Origin: Bdellovibrionales bacterium RIFCSPHIGHO2_01_FULL_40_29 | Lineage (GTDB): Bacteria; Bdellovibrionota; Bdellovibrionia; Bdellovibrionales; Bdellovibrionaceae | Length of the DNA: 64,000 nucleotides | NCBI GenBank assembly: GCA_001771815.1 | Contig: MEPU01000004.1 | Span: 682,001-746,000 of the forward strand | Direction of reading: 5' to 3' | Shown: in pieces, positions 16,291 through 25,272 of the stretch | Layout: each line of letters opens with the position of its first letter | Numbering within the stretch: position 1 is the stretch's first letter | Notes under the pieces: model-generated | What the model saw: the letters and a program-made list of their open reading frames with translations, nothing else | Database searches by the model: none | Told to the model about the DNA's origin: nothing | Made by a program: the position numbers and the translations under genes

Positions 16291-17244
16291 ATGAAAACAT
16301 TTGGCCTTAGTACTCTTCTTTTACTTTTTCTTGTCAGCCCCACCCATGCGGCCATTCCCACATCTGATTCAAATACAGCCACACTGACTTTGAAACAAAA
16401 ACTGAAACTATTAGAAAAAAAGCAAACGCACAAAACGGATCACTTTATTTTTGATCTGCCCGTCACTTACAATAAAAAAGTCAGTCAATGGATTTCATTT
16501 TTTCAATCTCGCGGAAAAAATTTCTTTCGCGATTGGCTCGAAAAATCAACAAAGTACATGCCGTTGCTCCAATCTGAATTGAAAAATGCAGGACTCCCTA
16601 CGGATTTAGCTTACATGGTTATGATCGAGAGCGGGTTTTCACCGCATGCGATCAGCACCGCATCAGCCGTTGGCCCATGGCAATTTATTGAATCCACCGG
16701 GAAAAATTATGGCCTTAAAAAAAATTCATGGCTGGATGAGCGCCGTGATCTCAAAAAAAGCACGCAAGCCGCTATTCGCTACTTAAAAGATTTAAACCGC
16801 GAATTTGGTTCGTGGTACTTAGTTGCTGCGAGCTACAATATGGGTGAAAATGGACTGCGACGCCAAATTAAAAAACATGGCACCCGAGACTATTGGGAAC
16901 TTGTTCGTCGAGGGGCCCTGCCTCAGGAAACACAAGACTACGTTCCAAAAATTTTAGCTGCTCTGATGATTGCCAAAGCTCCTAATCTGTACGGTTTCCG
17001 CAGTATCGACGCTCAATATCCCTTACAATATGAAACTGTTTGGGCACCAGCTGGCACCGATATCGATCAGTTAGCTGACCATCTGGGAATAACTCGCAAA
17101 GCCATGAAGGATTTAAATGCTGAATTGATCTTGGGATATATTCCCAAGCAAGTCGCTGGTCATCATATTCGCGTTCCCTTGGGATCAATGAGCGTCGCCC
17201 GTCAGTTTTTTAATGATCAAAATAAGAAATTTGCATTAGACTAA
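16291..17244 (+). CDS. MltD-like membrane-bound lytic transglycosylase
   Basis: Taken from the ATG at 16291, this is a 318-residue exported protein with a clear signal peptide (LSTLLLLFLVSPTHAA). A longer frame from 16216 would bury that signal. The SLT domain carries MIESGFSPHAISTASAVGPWQF, in which Glu113 is the expected catalytic acid, then ATGKNYGL-type and NMGENG motifs. A C-terminal segment, IDQLADHLGITRKAMKDLNAEL, resembles a single LysM. It cuts peptidoglycan glycan strands. It is divergent from the flagellar operon, so a role in rod insertion is possible, as are turnover or prey-wall roles. Confidence 0.85.
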   Translation: MKTFGLSTLLLLFLVSPTHAAIPTSDSNTATLTLKQKLKLLEKKQTHKTDHFIFDLPVTYNKKVSQWISFFQSRGKNFFRDWLEKSTKYMPLLQSELKNAGLPTDLAYMVMIESGFSPHAISTASAVGPWQFIESTGKNYGLKKNSWLDERRDLKKSTQAAIRYLKDLNREFGSWYLVAASYNMGENGLRRQIKKHGTRDYWELVRRGALPQETQDYVPKILAALMIAKAPNLYGFRSIDAQYPLQYETVWAPAGTDIDQLADHLGITRKAMKDLNAELILGYIPKQVAGHHIRVPLGSMSVARQFFNDQNKKFALD

Positions 17245-17248
17245 ATAC

Positions 17249-18439
17249 ATGGCGAACGAAATAACCCCTCAAAGATTGATCGTGCAAAAATATGGCGGAG
17301 CGACTCTGGCCACACCTGAAAAAATCAAACAGGTCGCTCGACGGATTCATCTCCTGCATAAAACGGGAACTCAAGTTGTTGTCGTTGTCAGCGCCATGGG
17401 GCAAACGACAAATCAATTGATTGAGCTGGCTAGGAATGTTTCGCCAAATCCTCATCTTCGTGAACTGGATATGCTTTTAACTGTTGGTGAACGCATCAGC
17501 ATGTCGCTTTTAAGTATGGCGCTGAATGATTTAGGTAGCCAGGCCATTAGCTTTACGGGAAGTCAGGCTGGAATTTTAACAAATGATTCACATGTTAATG
17601 CTTCGATCATAGACGTCAAAGCATTCCGAGTTGAACAAGCTTTAAAAGAAAATAAAATTGTAATCTTGGCTGGATTTCAAGGTGTCTCACCGGTGACAAA
17701 AGAAATAACAACATTGGGGCGTGGCGGATCAGACACTTCAGCGGTTGCGATGGCCGCATTTCTTAAAGCGGATCGTTGTGAAATTCTTAAGGATGTTGAT
17801 GCTGTGTATTCTGCGGATCCAAAAATCGTAAACACTGCAAAATCAATTCAGGAATTGCACTATGATCACCTTCTTGAAATGACGAAATGGGGCGCCAAAG
17901 TTTTACATCATAAATCTGTTGAAATGGCACAATTAAAAAATGTTCGACTCTATGTGGGCTCAGCAGAGGACGAAAAATCCAATGGCACCCTGATTAGTGA
18001 TTCACCAAAAATGGGGTCAAACCGTATCTTAGCCGTCAATTCTTATGGAACTGTGATTCATTTTTCCAATCAAAATAAAGAGACTCCTCCGCTAACTGAT
18101 TTTTATGCACTTTTGACAAAAAATCAAATTGGAGCACCAGAAATACTCTATTGTACCAACGAACAATTTTATATTTCAGGTCCAAAAGAAAATTTAGATC
18201 TTATTGAAAATTTTAATTTTTCTCATTCGAAGTTTACATTAATCGAAAAAACATTATGTTCTATTTCTGTCACATGCGCCTCATCACCGACTGAAGATAT
18301 TATTCAGCTTATCCAAGACAAACTCGATGCTGAAAATATCATTCCCATTCAAAAAATTCTTTCAAATAAAAATGTTAATTATATTTTTCAACAAAAAGAT
18401 AAAGCAGCAGTCGTTCAACTCTTGCACACACTCATTTAG
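17249..18439 (+). CDS. lysC: Aspartate kinase
   Basis: A 396-residue enzyme that phosphorylates aspartate, the first step towards lysine, threonine, methionine and diaminopimelate. The N-terminus has VQKYGGATLATPEKI, followed by VVSAMGQTTNQL, then LGRGGSDTSAVAMAA and the KDVDAVYSADPKIV active-site loop. Residues beyond about 265 form the ACT-type regulatory part, which is rather divergent and may have altered feedback control. It starts four bases after the transglycosylase stop. The next enzyme of the pathway, asd, lies about 19 kb away at 37.2 kb. Confidence 0.93.
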   Translation: MANEITPQRLIVQKYGGATLATPEKIKQVARRIHLLHKTGTQVVVVVSAMGQTTNQLIELARNVSPNPHLRELDMLLTVGERISMSLLSMALNDLGSQAISFTGSQAGILTNDSHVNASIIDVKAFRVEQALKENKIVILAGFQGVSPVTKEITTLGRGGSDTSAVAMAAFLKADRCEILKDVDAVYSADPKIVNTAKSIQELHYDHLLEMTKWGAKVLHHKSVEMAQLKNVRLYVGSAEDEKSNGTLISDSPKMGSNRILAVNSYGTVIHFSNQNKETPPLTDFYALLTKNQIGAPEILYCTNEQFYISGPKENLDLIENFNFSHSKFTLIEKTLCSISVTCASSPTEDIIQLIQDKLDAENIIPIQKILSNKNVNYIFQQKDKAAVVQLLHTLI

Positions 18440-18449
18440 AATCGGTGAC

Positions 18450-20342
18450 TCAGGGATTTTTTAAAAATGACATCTCATTGATATCGTATCGACGCTCTAC
18501 AATTTTAAATATGTCCTCATTCTTGCATCGAACCTGACTCGTTTGACATCTGGTGCCAGCCAACCCTCGAAGAACTCTTGATTTATTTCTTTCATTTAAA
18601 TCAGCACTTCCAATTTTTCCCGCTGAAGACTTTGCCTTCTTTGTTTTTCCAAATAAATTTCCCACAGATGATTTCATTTGATTGAACATTCCCAAAAAAC
18701 CTTTGTCTTCTTCTGATGCTCCACTTGGCTCAGCCATTGGATCCCCTGAAGAAACACCGCCCCCCGAAGACGCTGTCCCAGCCGCTCCGCCCTTGAGAAA
18801 TCCTTTTGACTCTGGATTGATCTCTGCAGAATCAAATTGCGGAGTCGTCTGACCCTGATTGAATCCACCCAAATCCATATTCAAATCTCCGTCATCATGA
18901 TATCCACCAACAGAACCATCGGCATCAACAGCACCGATCCCGCGTGATAAATCAGTACCCGGGAAATTGGCAGGCAAAGTTTTTTTAGCTGTAACACACC
19001 GACTATTTGTAGGTTCACGGAAACACTGACATTTCAATGAGTCATACTCTGCCGATCCAATCGTACAGTTTAAATTACCAGCACCAATACACCCCGGGAT
19101 TTGAGGTGTCGCTATGCAATTCAATACCGGTGGCAAACTATTACAATCGGGAACTCCTGCTGCCGGACCTGTTGTCGATAATTGACAGGCACATTTAGCG
19201 GCGGCCATTTGTGAATCATTCATTGCCATCAGTATGTTTCTGAGATGATTTGCTTTTTCTGGAGCCTCCAAAACGCATTTATTAACCGCTACTTCTATTG
19301 TATCTTTGTACTTAGCCTCATAACTTTTAATGTACTTGGTGTCCACAGAAGTCTCTGAATTTAGGGAAGGTTCTGCAAACTGCAAACAAAGATCAGAAAA
19401 TGTTTTTTCAGCTTCTAGACACGAAGTTTCACAACCACTCATATCCAAATCACATTGATCTTTAGCCGCATTCAGTAATTGAATGGCAGCACTTGTTATC
19501 AAACTTCCCCCGGCACACTGAAGCATGCTGCCCGTCCCCGCTTTACTTGATACTAAAGCCTGCGAGAATAATTTTATAAATTCAATCTTGTCTTTGTAAT
19601 CATCCTGTTGTTCGGCAATATCTTTCGAACATTGGGTTTTAGCTCGTTCACTTTCATCAACACATTTTTTAATTGCTATTTCGTGATCCTCGATACATTT
19701 TTTCAAAACAGGATTGGGCTCGCTGGATTCACTGGGATCTTTTGAAACAGGTAGCTTAGTTGTTGCCACGACAGGTTCATTTTTTGCAACCTCTTGCTTT
19801 GGCGGCGCTTGAGAACATTCTGTGAACTTACGTCCAATTTTAGAACTCGAACTGGGATGATGACAATAACAGTCGCCATCACGACCCCAGGCTTTCCATT
19901 CGAATTCAACCCAATTCACGTCCCCCTTTTTTAAGCCCGAATTGTAACTGGATAAGGCCGGATTATTTTTAACTTGATTGCAAAGATTTTTTTTATCATT
20001 CGCGTGACCACGGTAACAAAGATAAAACCCATGAGTGCCACTGCTACTTCGCAAACCTGAATCAACCAATCCATACTGAGGATTTCCTGGATTCAAAATT
20101 CGAAACCCAGGAGATTTAACTATTTTTGCGCACTTCACTTTGGCTTCGTTATCATTTTTTGCTGGAATACATTCTCCAGCCTGTGTTGGAAATTTTTGCC
20201 CAACGTAATCAAGCGCATTTGTGATGTAATTGACGTCAACCCCTTTACAGGGATCGTAAGCCTGCGCGAAGCTACCAACAAAAGTACTTAATAAAAAGAT
20301 ATTCAATAAGCAGTAGAACTTGATGGCAGTTCCTCTTCGCAT
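18450..20342 (-). CDS. Cys-rich secreted protein, second of a paralogous pair
   Basis: A 630-residue protein of unknown function. A signal peptide ends FVGSFAQA. A unique N-terminal domain of about 150 residues (CKGVDVNY...CYCHHP) precedes a region shared with the upstream paralogue: the KC/CV/AKTQCS cysteine pattern, CDLDMSGCETSC, NCTIGSAEYDSLKCQC, then a Gly-rich linker, FNQMKSSVGNLFGK, and a C-terminal domain with SQVRCKNEDIF and RRYDIN. The many cysteines suggest disulfide bonding outside the cytoplasm. It begins 10 bases after its paralogue stops, so the two are an operon. No known domain was recognised. Confidence 0.8.
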   Translation of the reverse strand: MRRGTAIKFYCLLNIFLLSTFVGSFAQAYDPCKGVDVNYITNALDYVGQKFPTQAGECIPAKNDNEAKVKCAKIVKSPGFRILNPGNPQYGLVDSGLRSSSGTHGFYLCYRGHANDKKNLCNQVKNNPALSSYNSGLKKGDVNWVEFEWKAWGRDGDCYCHHPSSSSKIGRKFTECSQAPPKQEVAKNEPVVATTKLPVSKDPSESSEPNPVLKKCIEDHEIAIKKCVDESERAKTQCSKDIAEQQDDYKDKIEFIKLFSQALVSSKAGTGSMLQCAGGSLITSAAIQLLNAAKDQCDLDMSGCETSCLEAEKTFSDLCLQFAEPSLNSETSVDTKYIKSYEAKYKDTIEVAVNKCVLEAPEKANHLRNILMAMNDSQMAAAKCACQLSTTGPAAGVPDCNSLPPVLNCIATPQIPGCIGAGNLNCTIGSAEYDSLKCQCFREPTNSRCVTAKKTLPANFPGTDLSRGIGAVDADGSVGGYHDDGDLNMDLGGFNQGQTTPQFDSAEINPESKGFLKGGAAGTASSGGGVSSGDPMAEPSGASEEDKGFLGMFNQMKSSVGNLFGKTKKAKSSAGKIGSADLNERNKSRVLRGLAGTRCQTSQVRCKNEDIFKIVERRYDINEMSFLKNP

Positions 20343-20352
20343 TGTAAATGCC

Positions 20353-22104
20353 TTATGGGGCTTTTATAAAAGTTGTACTGTTAATATCGTAACGCACATT
20401 CATAATCGAAAAAATATCTTCATTTTTACAACGAACCTGACTGCTCCGACATCCTGTGCTGGCCAAGCCACGCGGGCGCCATTTATCAAGATCGTATTTT
20501 AATCCCTGACCTCCGCCTTTTTTAAGACCAACTCCACCAGCATTTCCGGATTTACCACCGAATAAACTCCCAACAGAAGTTTTCACTTGATTAAATAATC
20601 CAGCAAGGCCACCTTCGCCCTCTTCACCTGCTGAGGCGCCAGACTCGCCGCCGCCGTCACCGGCACCACCAAATCCTCCAGCACCTCCGGCCCCTGCGCC
20701 GCCCTTACCAAAACCTTTTGAACCAGAACTATCAAGACTGCCATCCAAGGGAACTACTTTTTGTGGTTGATTAAATCCACCTAAGTTCATATTTCCACCA
20801 TCATCGCCGCCGCCACTTCCACCGCCGCCAGCTCCGACATCGACACCACCGTTGGCAGTATCAATACCTGGAAATGTTGAAACTGGAGTTGCCGCAGCTG
20901 TTCGACAAACTGATAATGAACTATCACGCGCACACTGGCACGGCGTAGACATATACTGAGCCGAACCCAAAGCACAATTACTTGCGGCATAAGGAACACA
21001 CGCCGCAGATCCATAAAGCCGCCCGCCCTCGACACAGTCAGCTGGATTAACAATGGAATCACAACTCGATGCACCCGAGGCAGATACTTTGCATTCACAA
21101 ATTTTTGCAGCTTGCGCCGCATTCGCCGCGCCGGTCATAATTTGATTGATAATACTTTTTTCTTTCTCCGCATCGATTTCACAAACTTGGACGCCATCGT
21201 TGTTAACTCGATTTACTTCCGTGATGACTTCTGAAATGCGTGCCATATCAGCCTCGCCCTCAGGGGTATTATCTGGTCGATTGTACTGGCGACATGTATT
21301 AAATATTATTGGCCCTTGTGATAATTCTGTAATTTTTTTGCATGAATTTTTACAAGCCTGAATATCAGCATCACAATTTTCTTTAAAAGCATTCATTCCA
21401 AATAATGCTGAAGTCCCCAATAGACTAGCCCGTGCACACTCAGAAGATGTGCCTTTACCAGCATTTTGATTTATCATAGCTCCACTGATGTTATCTGTAA
21501 AACCTTGCACAGCTTGCAAGTTCTCATCTTTAGATTCAACTTCGCTACATTGCGTCTTTGCGTGCTTTCCATCCATCACACAGCGCTCGGCCATATCTTT
21601 GTATTGCTGCAAACATTTTTCAAGCTCAGCATTATCTGTTGAAGCCGAAGCATTACTCGCTCCAACTGACTGTTCCGAATTTTTCTCAGCTTTTGCTGCC
21701 GGGGAATCTTTGGGACAAACACCCATATCTCCAGGGTCATCAACTCCTGATGGTACAGCGTAAGAACCATCCTTACATTTGCGGAGATTTTGATATGCAT
21801 TATCGGCTGAAGTACTTTGTGCTGTTGGAGATTGTTGTCTCTGACCACTCGGACGCTTTGCGCCAACTGGACGTCTTACTGGCGCCGGTCTTTTCGTAGT
21901 AGCTCTTGTTCTACTATTCTTAGGAGGTTCATAATATGGTGGCAGAACTTCGCCACCACTATACTGATTTTCCGGTGGCTTTTGATAATTGCGTCCTTCA
22001 TTTGAATAATAGGTTTGAGGTGTAGAACTAGATTTAGCAAAAAGATTTTGCGATATAAAAAATGTCGCACTCATTAATAGTAATAAAAATAGGAATTTAC
22101 TCAT
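20353..22104 (-). CDS. Cys-rich, Gly-rich secreted protein, first of a paralogous pair
   Basis: A 583-residue protein of unknown function with a signal peptide (FLFLLLLMSATFFISQNLFA), a Pro/Ser/Arg-rich stretch to about residue 105, then the Cys-rich core also found in its downstream paralogue: LEKCLQQYKDMAERC, AKTQCS, CDADIQACKNSC and NCALGSAQYMSTPCQC. A long Gly-rich segment follows, then FNQVKTSVGSLFGG and the closing SQVRCKNEDIFSI and RYDIN. The low-complexity linker resembles those of surface proteins. A sigma-28-like -10 box, ACCGATAA, lies about 27 bases upstream. The location (periplasm, surface or secreted) is not resolved. Confidence 0.8.
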   Translation of the reverse strand: MSKFLFLLLLMSATFFISQNLFAKSSSTPQTYYSNEGRNYQKPPENQYSGGEVLPPYYEPPKNSRTRATTKRPAPVRRPVGAKRPSGQRQQSPTAQSTSADNAYQNLRKCKDGSYAVPSGVDDPGDMGVCPKDSPAAKAEKNSEQSVGASNASASTDNAELEKCLQQYKDMAERCVMDGKHAKTQCSEVESKDENLQAVQGFTDNISGAMINQNAGKGTSSECARASLLGTSALFGMNAFKENCDADIQACKNSCKKITELSQGPIIFNTCRQYNRPDNTPEGEADMARISEVITEVNRVNNDGVQVCEIDAEKEKSIINQIMTGAANAAQAAKICECKVSASGASSCDSIVNPADCVEGGRLYGSAACVPYAASNCALGSAQYMSTPCQCARDSSLSVCRTAAATPVSTFPGIDTANGGVDVGAGGGGSGGGDDGGNMNLGGFNQPQKVVPLDGSLDSSGSKGFGKGGAGAGGAGGFGGAGDGGGESGASAGEEGEGGLAGLFNQVKTSVGSLFGGKSGNAGGVGLKKGGGQGLKYDLDKWRPRGLASTGCRSSQVRCKNEDIFSIMNVRYDINSTTFIKAP

Positions 22105-22130
22105 ACAGTCATCCCCTTATATGATACTTC

Positions 22131-22158
22131 TTATCGGTATTCCCATTACTAGACTAAA
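22131..22158 (-). promoter_or_regulatory. Possible sigma-28-type promoter of the Cys-rich pair
   Basis: On the minus strand, TTTAGTCT and ACCGATAA are separated by 12 bases. The -10 box differs from GCCGATAA at only one position. The -35 half matches the consensus at about five of eight positions and the spacing is one base long, so the call is tentative. FlgM in this window shows that sigma-28 is likely present. Confidence 0.4.
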
Positions 22159-22255
22159 GAACTTACGTTTTAATTTCTCAGAATGAGACAAAATTCTTGG
22201 CTTTCGCAACAGAAACAAATACAGTCACCCAAAAACATCGCTAAAGGAATTTACT

Positions 22256-22753
22256 ATGACATCAGAATTAAAAAATTCATTCTTTGATTACACTGTGCAA
22301 TCGGCTTCAAAAAATAATTATGATCTTTCCCAACACAAAGGAAAAGTTGTATTGGCAGTCAATGTGGCTAGCAAATGTGGACTGACACCACAGTATGCTG
22401 GTTTAGAATCTTTATACAAAGAACTGGGTGGTAAAGACTTCGTTATTCTGGGATTTCCATGCAATCAATTTGGCGCCCAAGAACCCGGAACAAACGAAGA
22501 AATTCAAAGTTTCTGTTCGATGAATTATGGTGTTTCATTTCCCATTTTAGACAAGGTTGATGTGAACGGCAAAAACACAGCTCCTATTTATCAATTTATG
22601 AAATCCCAAGCTCCTGGAATTCTAGGAACCGAGGACATAAAATGGAACTTTGGTAAGTTTCTCATCGCTAAAGATGGACAGGTGATTAAACGTTATGCGC
22701 CCACAACCGAGCCAAAAGATCTCATTTCTGATATCAAATCGGCATTAGCCTAG
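22256..22753 (+). CDS. Glutathione peroxidase family protein
   Basis: A 165-residue thiol peroxidase of the GPx/BtuE type. It has VNVASKCGLTPQY with the peroxidatic Cys41, GFPCNQFGAQEPGTNEEI with the second conserved Cys and the Gln, and KWNFGKFLIAKDGQVIKRY with the catalytic Trp/Asn. It reduces hydrogen and lipid peroxides, and bacterial members often use thioredoxin rather than glutathione. The start is supported by AAAGGA eight bases upstream. No signal peptide is visible, so it is cytoplasmic. Confidence 0.93.
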   Translation: MTSELKNSFFDYTVQSASKNNYDLSQHKGKVVLAVNVASKCGLTPQYAGLESLYKELGGKDFVILGFPCNQFGAQEPGTNEEIQSFCSMNYGVSFPILDKVDVNGKNTAPIYQFMKSQAPGILGTEDIKWNFGKFLIAKDGQVIKRYAPTTEPKDLISDIKSALA

Positions 22754-22791
22754 TTTACCAAGCTCAAAACCCACAGTTTCTTGTACGAAAT

Positions 22792-22818
22792 AACCATGTC
22801 TCATAATGAGACATGGTT
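22792..22818 (+). terminator. Hairpin after the glutathione peroxidase gene
   Basis: A perfect 12-base stem, AACCATGTCTCA-TAA-TGAGACATGGTT, lies about 40 bases after the stop. The following TTCATTCTTG is only moderately U-rich, so termination may be weak. The perfect symmetry could equally be an operator for the next gene, which begins 37 bases later. Confidence 0.5.
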
Positions 22819-22854
22819 TCATTCTTGAATTAAAAAACCGTACTGAGGTGATTT

Positions 22855-23286
22855 ATGAAATCAATTTTACTATCTGCATTTTCTGCTATCGCGTTACTTG
22901 TTTCTCAAAATTTTGCAAACGCTACGGTATCCACTGTTTCAGATATCAAAAATCCAAACTTTGTTTGCTTTCATATCTCTAAATCAGAAGCCTTAGTTTT
23001 TAAAACGACAAATCCTCAGCGCATTTGGAAAACCCTGCAAGACCGAGAAGGCAAAATCAAAACATATAAGGCATTACAATTGGGTCTTTCAGAAATGGAT
23101 TTAACCAGTGACTTCAAAGCCATTGATACTTTTAAAGCCAATGTGACCAAAGATTACCAGCTTTTAGGATCATTCGAAGCACAACCTGACGGAGAAATAG
23201 CCCTGTCGGTCACATCAAATTACTTACCTGATGGAAGTCGTAGCAATATTACAGATCAATACAATTGTTCTCGAGTACGCAATTAA
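22855..23286 (+). CDS. Small secreted protein of unknown function
   Basis: A 143-residue protein with a typical signal peptide (SILLSAFSAIALLVSQNFANA), leaving about 118 mature residues. Two cysteines (near residues 42 and 139) bracket most of the mature domain and could form a disulfide, suggesting a periplasmic or secreted single-domain protein. A ribosome-binding site GAGGTGA precedes the ATG. I recognise no family. It is flanked by strong dyads on both sides, so it is probably a monocistronic transcript. Confidence 0.75.
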   Translation: MKSILLSAFSAIALLVSQNFANATVSTVSDIKNPNFVCFHISKSEALVFKTTNPQRIWKTLQDREGKIKTYKALQLGLSEMDLTSDFKAIDTFKANVTKDYQLLGSFEAQPDGEIALSVTSNYLPDGSRSNITDQYNCSRVRN

Positions 23287-23374
23287 AATGAACTGATCTC
23301 ATTTGCGGTTCTTTCAGTACAACTCCGTCCTCTAACTGTTTGGTATTTTAAATAAATCTTTCTTTTCGGACGGT

Positions 23375-23400
23375 ACTTCTGATTGTAAACAATCAGAAGT
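23375..23400. repeat. Perfect inverted repeat in the gap before recA's 3' end
   Basis: ACTTCTGATTG-TAAA-CAATCAGAAGT forms an 11-base perfect stem, 88 bases beyond the stop of the small secreted protein. Neither side has a U-tract, so it is not a clear terminator. The 254-base gap holding it otherwise shows only the recA terminator. A small RNA or protein-binding site is possible. Confidence 0.45.
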
Positions 23401-23481
23401 CACCAACGAACCACGTAACCTATTGGTTATATTTATCTTATAGAGGCGGAAGGTAATATTAAGAACCGCAAAAGACATCAG

Positions 23482-23514
23482 AAAAAAAAAGGCCGATCTT
23501 TCGATCAGCCTTTT
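23482..23514 (-). terminator. Rho-independent terminator of recA
   Basis: A 10-base stem with one G-U pair (AAGGCTGATC / GATCGGCCTT on the minus strand, loop GAAA) is followed by a run of T residues, about 25 bases after the recA stop. The plus side also has TTTT, so it may serve both directions. Confidence 0.88.
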
Positions 23515-23540
23515 CTATTATCTTTTTTCCGAATAAAAAA

Positions 23541-24704
23541 TCAGTTTAGTTTTTCTTTAGCTGCTGGAGCATCTTTAAGAGCTGTCGCAGTTTTCTTAGA
23601 TTTTTTCGGCATGTCCATTTCAACTGATGCTTCACCAACGACAGCATCCGACATATCATTCGTCATGAGTAACTGACCAATTCCATTTTTAGCTAAAATA
23701 GTTGTACGCAATTCTGCACAAACTGCTGGATTTGCTTTCAAGTATTCTTTGGCTTGATCACGGCCTTGTCCCATGCGCTCACCTTTATACGAATACCAAG
23801 ATCCCGATTTTTCAACAATATTTGCAGTTGTTGCTAAATCCAAGATATCACCTTCAGCAGAAATGCCTTCACCGTACATCAAATCGAATTCAACTTTTGT
23901 GAATGGTGGAGCCATTTTATTTTTCACAACTTTAACAGCTGTGCGATTTCCAACAACATCATCGCCATTCTTCAAAGCACCAACGCGACGAACATCCAAA
24001 CGAACAGAGGCATAGAATTTTAAAGCATTACCACCCGTTGTCGTTTCCGGATTTCCGAACATCACACCGATTTTCATACGAATCTGATTGATAAAAATAA
24101 CCAAAGTATTTGAACGACTGATAGCACCCGTTAATTTACGTAATGCTTGCGACATCAAACGAGCCTGCAAACCCATATGAGAATCACCCATGTCACCCTC
24201 GATCTCAGCGCGCGGAGTTAATGCTGCAACCGAATCGACAACCAAAACGTCAATAGCGCCAGAACGAACAAGAGTTTCTGTAATTTCTAAAGCTTGCTCA
24301 CCATTATCTGGCTGAGAGATCATAAGATCTTGAACATTAACACCTAATTTTTTTGCATAGTTAACATCTAATGCATGCTCAGCATCGATAAATGCAACAA
24401 CTCCACCGCTTTTTTGAGCTTGGGCAATTGCTGAAAGAGCCAAAGTTGTTTTACCAGAAGATTCTGGGCCAAAAATTTCAATGATACGACCTTTTGGCAA
24501 GCCGCCAATGCCCAGAGCAATATCTAAAGATAATGCGCCTGTTGAAATCACTTCAACATCTTTGATTAAAGAGTCACCCGCGTTTAAACGCATGATAGAA
24601 CCTTTACCAAATTGTTTTTCAATTGTACTGACAGCCAATTCCAATGCCTTCATTTTTTCGCCTTGGGCTTTTGTGTCTGCTGCTGTTGTTGTGTTGCTTG
24701 CCAT
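23541..24704 (-). CDS. recA: Recombinase A
   Basis: A 387-residue RecA that forms the filament on single-stranded DNA for homologous recombination and LexA cleavage. Landmarks are [12 protein letters not shown], Walker [52 protein letters not shown] (the L2 region) and [11 protein letters not shown] in the C-terminal domain. The ATG at 24704 is chosen because AAGGAG sits eight bases upstream. A TTG two codons earlier is too close to it. It lies 32 bases after pncC. No LexA/SOS box was identified. Confidence 0.97.
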   Translation of the reverse strand: MASNTTTAADTKAQGEKMKALELAVSTIEKQFGKGSIMRLNAGDSLIKDVEVISTGALSLDIALGIGGLPKGRIIEIFGPESSGKTTLALSAIAQAQKSGGVVAFIDAEHALDVNYAKKLGVNVQDLMISQPDNGEQALEITETLVRSGAIDVLVVDSVAALTPRAEIEGDMGDSHMGLQARLMSQALRKLTGAISRSNTLVIFINQIRMKIGVMFGNPETTTGGNALKFYASVRLDVRRVGALKNGDDVVGNRTAVKVVKNKMAPPFTKVEFDLMYGEGISAEGDILDLATTANIVEKSGSWYSYKGERMGQGRDQAKEYLKANPAVCAELRTTILAKNGIGQLLMTNDMSDAVVGEASVEMDMPKKSKKTATALKDAPAAKEKLN

Positions 24705-24736
24705 TTTCAATCTCCTTGTGTGTCTCGTTTATTTTA

Positions 24737-25243
24737 CTATTCAATAAATTCAGTTAAATGTTTCACGGCCTCAGCGCAGGCCTGAAGCTGTATTTCTTTT
24801 CGCGCACCCTTAAAGTGATGTTCGAAAACTTGTGTTTCACGTTTCAAACCAGTGACTGCGATAAACACAGTTCCGACTGGCTTCTCGGGTGATCCACCTG
24901 CCGGACCCGCAATCCCCGTTATGGAAACAGCCAAACTGACTTCGAGTTGTTGTTGGCAACCTTCCGCCATTTGCTTTGCCGTCTCGGAGCTGACAGCCCC
25001 AACACGACTTAGCGTCTCTGGGCTCACATTCAAAAGTTTTACTTTCACTGAATTGGCGTAGCTGACGATAGATCCAAAAAAGATCTCCGAAACACCCGCA
25101 TGCAGCGTTAGAAAACTGGACAAAAGTCCGCCCGTACAGCTTTCAGAACAACCCAGCGTGATGTTCTTGTCACGAAGATCCTGGACCAGTTTTGCGGTCG
25201 AATCTACGAGCTGAATTTCTGAAGTATCTGTTTGAACTTTCAT
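24737..25243 (-). CDS. pncC: Nicotinamide-nucleotide amidase (CinA C-terminal domain)
   Basis: A stand-alone CinA C-terminal domain, about 168 residues from the ATG at 25243. It has LGCSESCTGGLLSS, VSEIFFGSIVSYAN, GAVSSETAKQMAEG and SITGIAGPAGGSPEKPVGTVFIA, all hallmarks of the PncC deamidase that converts nicotinamide mononucleotide to nicotinate mononucleotide. An open frame extends to 25312, overlapping pgpA, but no better start signal is seen there. The cinA/pncC-recA order is a common bacterial arrangement and suggests co-transcription. Confidence 0.9.
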   Translation of the reverse strand: MKVQTDTSEIQLVDSTAKLVQDLRDKNITLGCSESCTGGLLSSFLTLHAGVSEIFFGSIVSYANSVKVKLLNVSPETLSRVGAVSSETAKQMAEGCQQQLEVSLAVSITGIAGPAGGSPEKPVGTVFIAVTGLKRETQVFEHHFKGARKEIQLQACAEAVKHLTEFIE

Positions 25244-25272
25244 ATAATTTACATATGAAGATTGAACGTAAA

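Noticed and set aside
21558-21899. 113-codon and overlapping 91- and 96-codon frames within the Cys-rich gene
   Set aside because: Several overlapping frames arise from low-complexity coding sequence. None has a start signal.
23541-24740. Expected LexA/SOS box before recA
   Set aside because: The short gap to pncC and the region before pgpA show no recognisable box. The operon position makes it unlikely there.
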